DNA of 64,000 nt from Ananas comosus (lineage: Eukaryota; Streptophyta; Magnoliopsida; Poales; Bromeliaceae): assembly GCF_001540865.1 (NCBI RefSeq), contig NC_033630.1:5505537-5569536 (forward strand), given 5' to 3'. How positions within the stretch are numbered: position 1 is the first letter of the stretch; each line of letters opens with the position of its first letter. The position numbers were made by a program, and so were the translations under genes. The notes beneath the pieces were generated by a model that made no database searches, had not been told where the DNA came from, and worked only from the letters and a program-made list of their open reading frames with translations. This document shows positions 11,818-22,504 of the stretch, in pieces.

Positions 11818-12323
11818 ATGGGTAAAGGTGGTAACATTAATCGATCTCCACTTTTTGATGGCACAAACTATTCCTATTGGAAGGTTCGCATGAGAGCTTT
11901 TCTAATATCCATCGATGAGCAGGTTTGGCAATCCGTCGAACTTGGATGTAAACATCCTATCGAAAAGGTCGAGAATTTTGAAAAGCCAAAATCACATGAT
12001 AAGTGGAGTAAGGAAGAGAAAGATTTATCTTCATACAACGGAACGAGTATTAATGCTCTATCCAATGTCTTGACACAATCTGAATTTTCACGTGTTTCGG
12101 CATGTGAAACCGCGAAAGAAATTTGGAATACTCTTTAGATTATGCATGAAGGAACTAGCTTGGTTAAGGTCCAAAAATTATAAATGTTAACGAGCAAATT
12201 TGATTCATTTTTTATGAAGGAAAATGAGACCTTTAGCGAGTACTATACTCGACTTCAAAATGTAGTTAATACATGCTCTAACTTGGCAGAGAAAATTTCG
12301 AAACCGAAGGTTGTAAGAAAAAT
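11818..12323 (+). pseudogene. Copia gag polyprotein, N-terminal half (split by solo LTR)
   Basis: Starts MGKGGNINRSPLFDGTNYSY, the standard start of plant Ty1/Copia gag (DUF4219 then UBN2 region), with W-K-RM, KEIWNTL and, after a stop, the SKFDSFFMKENETFSEYY stretch typical of the capsid domain. In-frame stops at about 12136 and 12181 break it. At 12323 the frame is cut by the solo LTR and resumes at 14933 with LCNSLPERFRPKVAAIE, the expected continuation. It would package element RNA in cytoplasmic particles. The product is dead here. Confidence 0.85.
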
Positions 12324-14932
12324 TGTCACGCCCTGGGACCGGCGGAGGCCCTCCCGGTAGCGTGCCCAGACCCGCTATATGTCTACACATATAAGGCGTC
12401 TACAATAAAAGCGGAAGTAAAAGCAAGTAGTGGGACAAATAGAAGAAGTGAAATAGCTAGCAACTAATGATATCAGAGCGAGTATAGTTCTAACATCTAC
12501 ACCAAAGTAAAGAAGTAAAGCTAGACAATAAAAGGAGTCATAAGTAGTACAATATCTGTCTCAAAAGTACAAAAGTGGTGGTCTCTAGTACACTGGTAAA
12601 ACTCTCAACCTCTCGCAAAAGAAATATAAATCGAGAGGTAGACCACCTAGCAACTCGTCCTCGAAGGAAGCTAGCTCGAAGCAACTCCCTTCCCGCGATC
12701 CCGGGCCTCACCCTGCGTGGAATTCTGAAAAACATCGAGAAAAAGAGGGCGTGAGAACTATAATTTATAGTTCCCAGTGGGCAATTACTGACCTCAGCAC
12801 TATGCACCACTAGGCCCCAAAAGAAAAGGGTAAGTACAATAATAATAGCAATAATGACTGCGATATAAAGGCATAATTAAAATGCTAAATTACTAAACTC
12901 AAGTATAAACGATGTCATGGTGATGCACATCTACGATATCAAAATAGTAAGTCATTAACCTTTATGAATACATTATGCATAAGTTCTGTCATGGCAACCA
13001 AGTATGCTTTAATGCAAAAAGAGACTATCAAGTATACTACATGTCTCAACACTATACTAAAAGCATATAAATGTAATTCACCTACTAAACCTATCTAGTA
13101 GTGATTAACCATTCTCAACACCGTGTCGATTTCCATTTCCAATTAAGGGCCTACCAAAGGTAGTCCAGCTTGTGCCGCCTAAGTGCCTGTGGTAGCCCAA
13201 CATCCCTACTCTTGGAATGTGTCTGTCCCACTCGACCCCGTAGGCTTCTCAATACCGCACGAGCGAACATAAGTCGCGTAGGCTAACTCCGGAGTGCCGG
13301 CTTGTAGGGAGCGACCCTCACAAGCATGTGCGAATGAGCACAAATGGCAAGCAAGCATAGTCCAAGTCTCAGATATCCAATCCTCATGTCTCTAATATGG
13401 TATGGTCACTAGCATCCCGAAGATCTAGTTTAAGTCACAATGTGAAGTTTCAACATTTGCTACGCCTAGTGCCCCTTGATGACACTTAGGCAATTTGATG
13501 TTCAACATGTATTCCAAATCCCTCAATGGCCCTATCCGCTAGGTTCTTACATATCCCGAGCTCAATGCCGCTTGATGACATTAGCTCTCTAGTTCACATA
13601 CCTTCTAAATGACAATCTTGTCATCTTTCATGTCACAAGTAAACTCAAGTTTAAATGCATGAATCCAAACTCATTTATACTATAGAAGCATGAAACCAAG
13701 TCTCATAAAGAATGCTGAATGCAAACAAAGATCTCCCAAGCAACTCTCTACTACATAGAGGTCCAAAATTTCACTACATATAACATATGCATTTTAAGCA
13801 TTCTAAAAATCATAATAAATACATTTAGTATGAACATGCATGCTTTTTCAATTTACGGAACATATGTAACAATATATGAGAATTTCTCATATGTAGGCTA
13901 GGTCAAACCCACCGAACCGTCGCGTAGGATCTCGATTCGCCGAACAAAGTTGTCCCCTAGTCTCAAAATACCCTAAAAGGATTGAGCGAAAAGATACAAG
14001 GGCATTACGATCAACTATAAGATCAAATTTTAACAAATTTAGCAAAAGGGCTAAAACTCACCCAATGAGTGGAAAATCTCTCTCAAGCTCCAAAAGAGAG
14101 CTAAATCCCTTCCAATCCAAGCCCAAGGAAGGTTCTAAACCAACTAATTTAAGTCCAAAAGCCCTAAATCAAAAATGCCCAAATATGAGCCCTAAAACCT
14201 CATCTAGGGTTTCATCTCAAAGAAACCTCCAAAATTCAAATCTAGAGGAAAAGATCTAGTCACTTACCTCTAGAAAGCTTCAAACCAAGCTCAAAGTCCT
14301 CAAACTTCAAGGATCAACCTTCAACCAAGCATACATCGAAGCTCCAATGGTGGGAAAAGCCTTCAACACCCAAAAAGAAGCAAAAAGAGAGGCTTTAAAC
14401 TCTCTAAATCCAAATAAAACCAAAGGAATCAAAGGGGAGAGTATGGAGGGCTCCCTTACCTCTTCTCTTGCTGGTCCCAAGCTCAGGAGAAGTCCCAAGG
14501 GCGTGGGGGACACATATAGAGAGCCACAAATACAAATACACCCCTGCAGTTCAAACTGCACAAAATCAGCCTCCTTGTACCGGTACACGGGTTCTTGTAC
14601 CGGTACAAGGTCCACGAAATCCAAACCCGAGGCTCGGGTTGCTGGGCTCTGCGGCTCTGTACTGGTACAAGCTCCGATGGCTGTACCGGTACAACCACCA
14701 ACCTTGTACCGGTACAAGCACAACCTTGTACCGGTACAAGCCTGCTAGAACTCAATCCGAGAGTCGGCCAAATCCCGTTTTTTCGGATTTTAGTGCAAGG
14801 CTTTGTACCGCAAATCTCGGGACACGTGCCATAGGTCGGAACATAGTCAACGACCCACCAGAAAATCTGGAAAAGCTCAGAACACGGCCAATCACTCGAA
14901 CCTCACAATTTGCAAAGGTCCAGTGTGTTACA
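12324..14932 (-). mobile_element. 2.6-kb solo LTR nested in Copia gag, TSD AAAAT
   Basis: Plus-strand termini are TGTCACGCCC and GTGTGTTACA, and the 5-bp repeat AAAAT flanks it exactly (12319-12323, 14933-14937). Removing it rejoins the Copia gag homology. No gag or pol sequence is present, so I read it as a solo LTR of a long-LTR Ty3/Gypsy-type element (Del/Tekay-like by size and terminus, not proven). Sense appears to be minus, since a palindrome cluster and a TATA-like box are ordered that way at 14739-14513. The motif GAGAACTAT...ATAGTTCCCAGTGGG near 12752 is shared with the other copies. Confidence 0.85.
14574..14739 (-). promoter_or_regulatory. six TTGTACCGGTACAA palindromes in LTR U3
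   Basis: Six copies of TGTACCGGTACA (one with a TGG variant) within 166 bp, several extended to CTTGTACCGGTACAAG. In the sense direction they are followed by the inverted repeat TGCAGTTCAAACTGCA (14545-14560) and a TATATG box (about 14513-14518). They are read as U3 promoter elements by position. Function is inferred. Confidence 0.6.
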
Positions 14933-16383
14933 AAAATCCTTTGAACTCTTCCCGAAAGATTTCGTCCGAAGGTTGCGGCAATTGAGACTATCAAACATCC
15001 GGACGAAATGAAAGTAGAAGAATTACTAGGTGCGTTGCAAACATATGAAATGACTTTTCCTACTAATCAATCTTCTTCCAAGTCTTCTTCTAAAAGTATA
15101 AGGGTTGCACTCAAATCGACAAAGGAGGAAGACGTGGACTCGGATTCCGACGGAGACATCTCTATCGTCGACTTTAAACACCAATTAGCGCTTCTCACGA
15201 AAAAATTTTGTCGAAATTGAACAAAACCTCATCTTCTACACAAAAATCTTTTTCAAAAGGATCTTCAAGTTCAAAACCAAAAGAAAAGAAACTTGCAAAA
15301 CCTTCTAAAGAAAAAGATAATTTCGAAAGGAAAATCCAATGTTACAAATGCAAAGGTTACGGCCATATTTTTACGGATTGTCCCACTAAGAAATTGTACA
15401 AAAAGAAGGCTTTGTAAGCTAGAACTTAGGATAATTCTACTTCAAGTGAATCGATCTCAAGTGACGAAGAAAAGAATGATGCTATTGCTTTATTTACAAA
15501 TACTTCTTTACCTTCGTCTACTGTTGCTTGTTTATCATCTATTATTCCTGACTCATGTGTTTCTCCTTCCTTGCATGGGTCGTCCAGCGATGATAGGGAG
15601 AGTGAGGAGGAGTTAGAAGACGATGACCTAGCCACGGCATATCAACAACTCCTTATTGAGTCTAAGAAGATGGCTAAGCACAACAAGAAGCTAAGGAAAC
15701 GCTTGCTGGAACTTGAGGATGAGAACAAAATCATGAAGACTTCAAATAAATCTCTTGAGGAGAAAAGGGAATCGATATTGAAGAACAATAAGGTCCTCCA
15801 AGAGAAGCTAGATCAATCAAAGTTAATGATCAAATCTTATCAAGAGAAGGTTGGTTTTCTGGAGCAACAATTCAAAGAAACTCATGCATCCAACCAAGTT
15901 TTGACTAAACAAGTTCATCAACGCAAATCCGATATTCAAAAGTTTTCTTCTGGATCGAAGAAGTTGGATCATATGTTCAGATTGGGTCAAACAAATAAAC
16001 TTGGGCTTGAATATGAACGGACTTATATTGAGAAGGAGCAAAATGCAAAACATAAATTCTCGACAAATTTAAAGGAGAAGGTTTGCCATATATGTGGAAT
16101 CAAAGGATACATCAAAAAGACATGCCGTAGAAAAGAAAAGAAACATCAACCGGCATTTTCTAAGCATTGATCGGCATCTTCCAATACTCGACAACCCCCA
16201 CGGATTCAAAAGCAACATTAATCGAGTCAAGTACCCCAGGTCAATCCAAAATCAAAGCCACAACAAAAGATTCCTACAAAGCTAAATGCAACACGGAGAC
16301 CGACGGTTGATCAAAAGTCAAAACAAACGGTGTCTAACGTCAACAAGCCAAGACAACCAACAATCTGACAAATTTGGGTTCAG
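14933..16383 (+). pseudogene. Copia gag, C-terminal half with zinc knuckles and coiled coil
   Basis: After the nested LTR the frame continues through the capsid end (PDEMKVEELLGALQTYEM) and a Ser-rich linker. A canonical CCHC knuckle at about 15342-15383 (CYKCKGYGHIFTDC) follows. A long acidic then coiled-coil segment covers 15571-16000 (DDLATAYQQLLIESKKMAK onwards). A second knuckle (CHICGIKGYIKKTC, about 16087-16128) has Tyr in place of the metal-binding His. The layout is that of SIRE-type Copia gag, and the end (IWVQK near 16372) matches the usual gag/pol boundary. Several stops and frameshifts occur. No protease, integrase or RT follows. Confidence 0.85.
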
Positions 16384-17400
16384 AAAGGTGATATATTTCC
16401 TTATCTTAAGTTTTAATTTGTTTTCATTTTTATATAGTGTTTTGACTGGTGATTATTGCATTTTTTTTTGTTAACCATTGCATTATTTGTTTGACTAATC
16501 TTTTTGATTGGAATTTGTTTTTGAATCTTTTCAAGGAAGGTGATTGGAAAATTTTGAAATCATTGCATTGGGAAATTAAAACTTGAAATTTTCATTGGAA
16601 AATTAAATTTGAAAAGTATCTTGAACATCTCAACTTCTCATTCATTCATTTCGAGTTAATCTCATATTAATTATCGATTTTACTTTACTTTTATTATATT
16701 GACGATAATTTATTATATGAATTCTTAGCACATATGTTCATCAATTATGTAATCAAATTTGATTTCTTGGTGATTAAACTATCTCTGTTGTGAATGTTGA
16801 ATATAATGAACGGTTATTTACTAATGGACTAAAATTTGTCAATTATTCTTTCAAATGCGAGATTGCTTAGTTTAGGGAGAGTTTGTATCATTAAAAAAAA
16901 TATGACAAATTGATACGAAAAAAACAATGCTCTTATGCTTGAAAGATGTGGAAAGAGTTACATCCTAAAAGGAGTGTGAAAACTACCACCACATGTAGAA
17001 AAGAGCTACCATTCCGGTCGTCCGATAAGTGTGTGAAGCTACCGCATGAAAATTGATCATGTAACCGAAAAGGTTGAAAAATAATGAATATTTTGAATTT
17101 TTCGGAATTATAAGATGGTATAGTAAAAAGATGCTCAAAGAGCCACTTCGGGTGCTTTATTAGCTAAATCTCAAATTTGAATGTTTTGCGGCAAATTGCT
17201 GTCGATTTTGCTGAATTTCTATAAGTCATTTTTCATGATCCATTACATCTTGATAGATTTCGAACCATTAGATTATTTTTGATGACTTAATTTTAAAGTT
17301 TAGATGAATTAAGAAATCATGTAATATTTTATATTCATAATGATAATTGTAGAGTACAATTCTTAATTTTTGCAAAATTAACTTGATTTGAATCAATTAG
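16384..17400. other. AT-rich non-coding DNA after gag
   Basis: No pol, LTR boundary or host gene recognised. The Copia element therefore lacks its enzymatic genes here. Confidence 0.5.
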
Positions 17401-17423
17401 ATGTGAAAAAGCTATTATTCAGG

Positions 17424-17590
17424 CACTGGGTACCGGTACTAGGTATTGGGTACTGGTACAGGAGATACCAGTATTGGTTTGAGGTACCACAGAACTCGAA
17501 CGGTTAAAAACAAAAATTTGTATTGTGTACCGGTACGCGTGTTCGGGTACCGGTACTAGGTCTGCGGAACCAGATTTTAATACCGGCATA
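17424..17590 (+). promoter_or_regulatory. cluster of GTACCGGTAC palindromes upstream of an element-derived frame
   Basis: Copies and near-copies of GGTACCGGTAC (17428, 17448 variant, 17527, 17549) lie in about 150 bp, followed by a CT-rich stretch like an element leader. This belongs to a different element from the solo LTRs, so the same motif type recurs in unrelated contexts. Confidence 0.5.
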
Positions 17591-18084
17591 GGGTTCTATT
17601 TTCACTTCTAAAACCCATCACAACTCATGCTTTCTCTTTCTAAAATTTCCCTAACATCATTCTCACTCGGATCTTCAAGTTTACTGCATAGATTTGTAAG
17701 TTTTCTCTCCCTCATCTTTTCATCTTCAAAATCCTAGTTTTTTAATTTTTTTAACTATTTGTTGGGTTGAAGATAGATCTCTGTTTGCACTGAGATTTCT
17801 TGCGATCTTTTGCTTTGTTTGACATTAGATACATGCATGCTTCACTCTTGAACACTTAGATTAGAGAATAATGCATTATATGTTGCAAATCTAAGATCAG
17901 TAGCATGTTTGAACATAGGATTTTTGGGATTTTCATTGGAAAGCCATATACCATGAAACAACTTGTTTGAATCTGTTAGAAATGGTGTTTTTGTGAATTC
18001 TAAGTTGATTAGAAACCTTTTACACTATTTTGCTAGTTTTTCTTGTGATTATGTTAGTGCATGTTTCGTTGTTTTGTAGGAAAA

Positions 18085-18560
18085 ATGGCATTCTCATTAC
18101 TACTTGCTCTGTTGGTCCTCATGGTCACTAGAGGTGGTCGTGGTCATGGATGCGGCCGACGAGGTGCTACTAAAAGGACTCGTACGGAGGAAGGAACGTT
18201 CGGTTCTGATTCGAACTATCCCAATAGTTCTTTCGAGAAAGCGGAAGAAACAGAGGAAAGAACAAACAAAGGAAAATGAAAAGCACCTGAGACCTCACGG
18301 AAAAGGAAGGTGCTAGTTCTCCACCACGACGAAGCACAGGTGGTCTGGTTATCCGCAAGCAAGGATCACGTGAATGCGAAAGCCGATCTAAACATGCAGC
18401 GGAGAGACAATCACAATGGCAGAAGGCTTTCGCTAGCCGTACATGCTTGGCGGAGAATTATGTGAACTTCAATGAGCTTGCTAGGGAGGTTCTTGAGTTT
18501 GGACAGGTACTATAAAGAGCCCCTATTGAGTCTGTTGGGAGGACCCAGGTACGTGCAGCT
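18085..18560 (+). pseudogene. element-derived reading frame, 5' part
   Basis: A basic, Gly/Arg-rich start (MAFSLLLALLVLMVTRGGRG) leads into a Ser/Glu/Lys-rich stretch, then broken frames with NFNELAREVLEFGQ near 18460-18508. The solo LTR at 18566 interrupts it; it continues from 20822. The downstream part resembles the domain Pfam calls a putative plant transposon protein, frequent in LTR-element polyproteins. Family assignment is by resemblance only. Confidence 0.4.
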
Positions 18561-18565
18561 TTCTG

Positions 18566-20821
18566 TGTAAGGAAGTGAATTCTCGAAATATGAGAGTTGG
18601 ACTTCGTTTAGAATCGACCAAGGGTCGTGTTGGTGAGCTTCGGAAAGACCGAAGATGTCTAAATCACCAAAAGTGCATTAGAAGCGAGTCCACGAGAGCA
18701 GACAGTGCAAATCTCCATTCTGGCAGATCTGCTCTCGGGGACCGGTCCCTGGTGGGATGGACCGGTCCCCGAACGTGGTCTGGCAGGGTCTGCTCTCAGG
18801 GACCGGTCCTTTGTAGGGAGAGACCGATCCCCCACAGCGGGGTTTGCGGCCGAGGGTTGAGGCAACCGATCCCTGGCCAGTGGGACCGGTTCCCGAACGC
18901 ATGACCCTGGCTGAAGGCTCTCGGGGACCGGTCCCAGGTCGAGGATACCGGTCCCTCCGCACGCAGAATGCCCAGTAAGGGCAGTGCACAGAGGCAAAAG
19001 TGGAGGGGGCTGTTGGGATATTGTTACAATATGAGGTGTATGGGACCCCTCCTCTATCTCATTCCCTCTCATTTTCCCCTCACTCTCTCACACTCTTTCT
19101 CCCTCTCTCTTTCTAGAAAGAAAAGGAGAAAGAGAAGGAAAAAAAAGAAGGAAAAGGAAGGAGAAGAAGAAGGAGATCAAACTAGAGGAAGCTTTGGACC
19201 TCTCCCTCTTCCTCTCTTCTCTCTTTGAAGCTAACATAGAGGTGTCTAAATGCGGGGGCGAAGTCGGATTTTTCATTCGTCAAGCGGGTGAAAAGATATT
19301 GGCAAAATAAGACCGACTAAGCTTCATTTGGACCAAGAAGGCTAAAGCCTCGTCGTAAAGTCCGTTGGAGGGCGTTTCTAGAACCTTCGTACCCTCAAGA
19401 GGTGGGGGGTGTCTACCCGAAGCATCCGGATTTCTTTTTATGTCTAAATTATATATATGCTTGATCATATTGCATTATAGGATTAGTAGATAGCTGCAAA
19501 TTCTAATTCCTTGCATGCTTCTTAGTAGTGTAACTATGAGTTGGACACATGGATTAGGGTAGCATGAGGATTGGGTCTTGTGACATGGAAATCCTATAAT
19601 GGCATAAAGAGCCGAAATTGGACATATGATAGCCTAGTAGAGTGGCATTGAACTAGTGTAGTTGGAACACTAATTGGACGAGTGGCATGTCAACTAGTTA
19701 AAGAACATTACTACAATGACTAAACGAGTAGCATCGATTCTAATGTAGTAAACATGACATGGTCCTTGGGATGGTAGAGATCTCGGCATCTAGGATGCAT
19801 TGTATACGGTGCAGCAGAGGCACTCTGACCCTTGTAGATAGGGTATCCTCTTGTGAGGATTGGATCATACTCACTAGTCTGTTTTCACTGTCGGTGGTCG
19901 CTCTACCGTGGCACGAGTCTCCGGAGTACTTCACTAGGGGCAGACGTAGTTGTCCCGCAGACGATCTCGGTGTGCGAGTACAGTTTCTCCTCACCTATGA
20001 GATTGAGAGTGAGTCGAGGGCATAACCTACCGGTTAGCCAAGTAGATTGGGTAATAAACATGAAATGCATTGTAGACTTGCATTATTACCTTGAGTAGAC
20101 ATAGTGTATGTTGTAGTTTGCATTGCTATGTACTTTTCTATACTCATGACATGATACTAGTATGATAGTAGTTGTTGCATGCATCGTTATCATTGGTAAA
20201 TGATAGAGTAGTTGCGGTTGATTTCTCTATCTATCTATCTATCTCTCTATCTGTGCCAGCTTAGACCTAGTGGGAAAACCGGCGGAGTCGGCGGCCGAAC
20301 CCACTGGGAACTATTTTTATATAGTTCTCACCCCATGTGGTTTTGGGGTACAGGTACATACAGGGGCGAGCCGAGCGAGGATTGCGAAAAGGGCATAGCG
20401 CCCTAAGTGAGTAGTTAGTAGCTTTCCTTTTTGCATATAGAGTACCCTCGTGTACTAGAAGATGTATATTTTGGATATGCATTGGAGAGCTATGATGTAT
20501 TTTGGGAAAAACATGTATCTACATTTTGGAAGATGAAAATGTAATGTAACCAAATGATGTAACTATTGAATGGTTGTAATAGTTAGACTTTCTCTCTTTA
20601 TACACTTGTACATCCACTCGTGGTTCTTGCTCTTAGTTGTAGTGCACTTGTGTGCATCGTATTGATCATGTATGTTATTTAAGCAATTTTCTGGGCGCTT
20701 AACTGTACTTGATCTAGTTGTTTAGCCTTGGGCGGACAGGGGAGGTCCTGTCCGTTCGGCGTCCGTCCGCCATGCCCGGACTGGACCAAATTGGTAGCGG
20801 TCTCGGGGTGGGGGCGTGACA
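18566..20821 (+). mobile_element. 2.26-kb solo LTR, TSD TTCTG
   Basis: Begins TGTAAGGAAGTG and ends GGGGGCGTGACA, flanked exactly by TTCTG on both sides (18561-18565, 20822-20826). In sense order it holds an ACCGGT palindrome cluster, the inverted repeat ATATTGTTACAATAT (19018-19032), a CT-rich then A/G-rich leader from 19075, long non-coding sequence, and CCCACTGGGAACTA...TAGTTCTCACCCC near 20300. No coding capacity. It interrupts an element-derived reading frame. Confidence 0.88.
18736..18957 (+). promoter_or_regulatory. eight GGGACCGGTCCC-type palindromes in LTR U3
   Basis: GGACCGGTCC and one-off variants (including GACCGATCCC and AACCGATCCC) recur about eight times in 220 bp, often in pairs of the form GGGACCGGTCCCTGG then GGACCGGTCCCCGAA. 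The core ACCGGT is the same as in the GTACCGGTAC clusters of the other LTRs, but the flanks differ. Confidence 0.65.
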
Positions 20822-21635
20822 TTCTGCATGGAGCTCATTCGGAAATTCTATATGCGCGGAAAGGTTCTTGCAGAGGATCAGGAGACAAGGACATCAGCTT
20901 GAGATGCATGTTTGTGGAAAGAAGATCCATGTCACCCCCTATACTATTGGTGAATTATTTGGGCTGCATGTGGATACCTCCGGTCTACACTATACACATG
21001 GAACAATTCAGCAGCCATCGCATTAGAACACGGTAATAAATGCTATCTGCAAGGCAGGAACGATGACGAATCGATTGTATGTGTAATCCAAGGATTCGAA
21101 GCCCGACTATCACATCCTGTCCTTGGTGATCTATTATAATGCGCTACCGACGATCAGGATCAAGAGGATTCGTTGGGATCGTCTAGTTCTTCTCTACCTT
21201 CTTGGCCACCTGGAGTGTGCTGACGGTTTGAATATCAACGTTCTATTTTTGATGTGGCAGAAGATGGCACATGTCATTCAGTCTTCAAGGCAGTGTGAGC
21301 TACTTCCATTCCCTATTCTCATTACGAGAATTTTGCAAGCAAATGGAGTAGACATCACATGCAACAAGTATGACTATGGCCTTGGGCCTATTGATGGAGT
21401 GACATTGGCCAAGTCTATTAGCATGTTGAAGACCTTCCAGGAGACAAAAGCCTATACCACAGCTACTTCTGGTTTAGGCGCTCGGCATGCAGAGCGCGAG
21501 GGATCGTCCAACTTAGGGGGAGTAATTACTATTGAATCGCTCCACTATAAGGTTCGATCGATCGAAAAGCGGGTTGAACAAGGATTGAAGATGGAAGAAA
21601 GATGCAAAAAGGTAGAAGTTGGTAGAATTATCTAA
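20822..21635 (+). pseudogene. element-derived reading frame, 3' part (plant transposon protein-like)
   Basis: Continues after the LTR with CMELIRKFYMRGKVLAEDQE, then after stops a 170-residue open stretch (21123-21635) with IRWDRLVLLYLLG, a polar middle, LPFPILITRILQANGVDI and a charged tail (SIEKRVEQGLKMEERCKKVE). The order of hydrophobic helix, then LPFP-LIT-IL--GVD, resembles the putative plant transposon protein domain (PF20167) found in LTR elements. Stops upstream of 21123 make it non-functional. A profile search would confirm or reject the name. Confidence 0.45.
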
Positions 21636-22504
21636 GGTGTATTGGAGATCCTTAGATAATTCTAAACTAGATTTGGTAGAGTTTTACCATGGATTTTGGG
21701 ATTTTTTTTGTAGAACAAGAAACCCTAGGGTTGGATTTGGGGCTTTTGTTCCTATAAGGTTTGGAACTAAATTGATCTTGCAAATCTCTAATTGAGGGGT
21801 AAATCGACGCGGGGGACAAGTTTGATTTGGATTATGACAAGGTTACAGCATCCAAATGGGAGATTTTGCCGAATTATGTTCGTTAGGCTTGGGGCAAGCT
21901 GAATCGGTATCAGAAATCAAATTGCTTGGAAATCCTAGCAATTGCTAGCTAATTGCTAAACAAGGTGGGTGATGCTCTCCAAAATGATTGGATTTCTTCC
22001 TATGTTTTGTTGTCATTTTGTTCATATGTGTATATATGTGAAAATTCTATGCGTATAGGGTTATTATTGTATTTTCCTTACATGCTTCCTCCAGTAGGGT
22101 TGGTCAAATTGGATTGAGAATTCGGTACTTGGATGCATGAGGATTGGGTCATTGGACATTGGGAATCCTATGATTGCAATGAACTAGAATGTGAACTTAG
22201 AAAATATTGTGAAATATTGGTGACATGAACTTGATAGCATCTTGACTAGTTGTTTGGACGTAGAAAACAAAGTGAAATATCAGGTATCAATGCGAGTCTA
22301 AACATGAACCTATTGACGGACGTATGGATTGGGCATCCTATTGTGCATGTAGAGAATATGAATTTTGTGTCCGTGGGTCCTGGTATTGTAAGTTTGGCTT
22401 GACTTCGCATGAGCGGACATGATTGGATCATGAGGTAAAAGAGAAAGTCATTTGAGTATAATAGATCATATCTTTGGGTACCTAAAGAAGTCTTGTAGTA
22501 ACAT
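21636..22504. other. non-coding, nothing recognised
   Basis: AT-rich sequence with G-rich words resembling LTR interior (GGATTGGGTCATTGGACATTG is similar in style to 19560-19590). No boundaries or genes. Confidence 0.4.
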
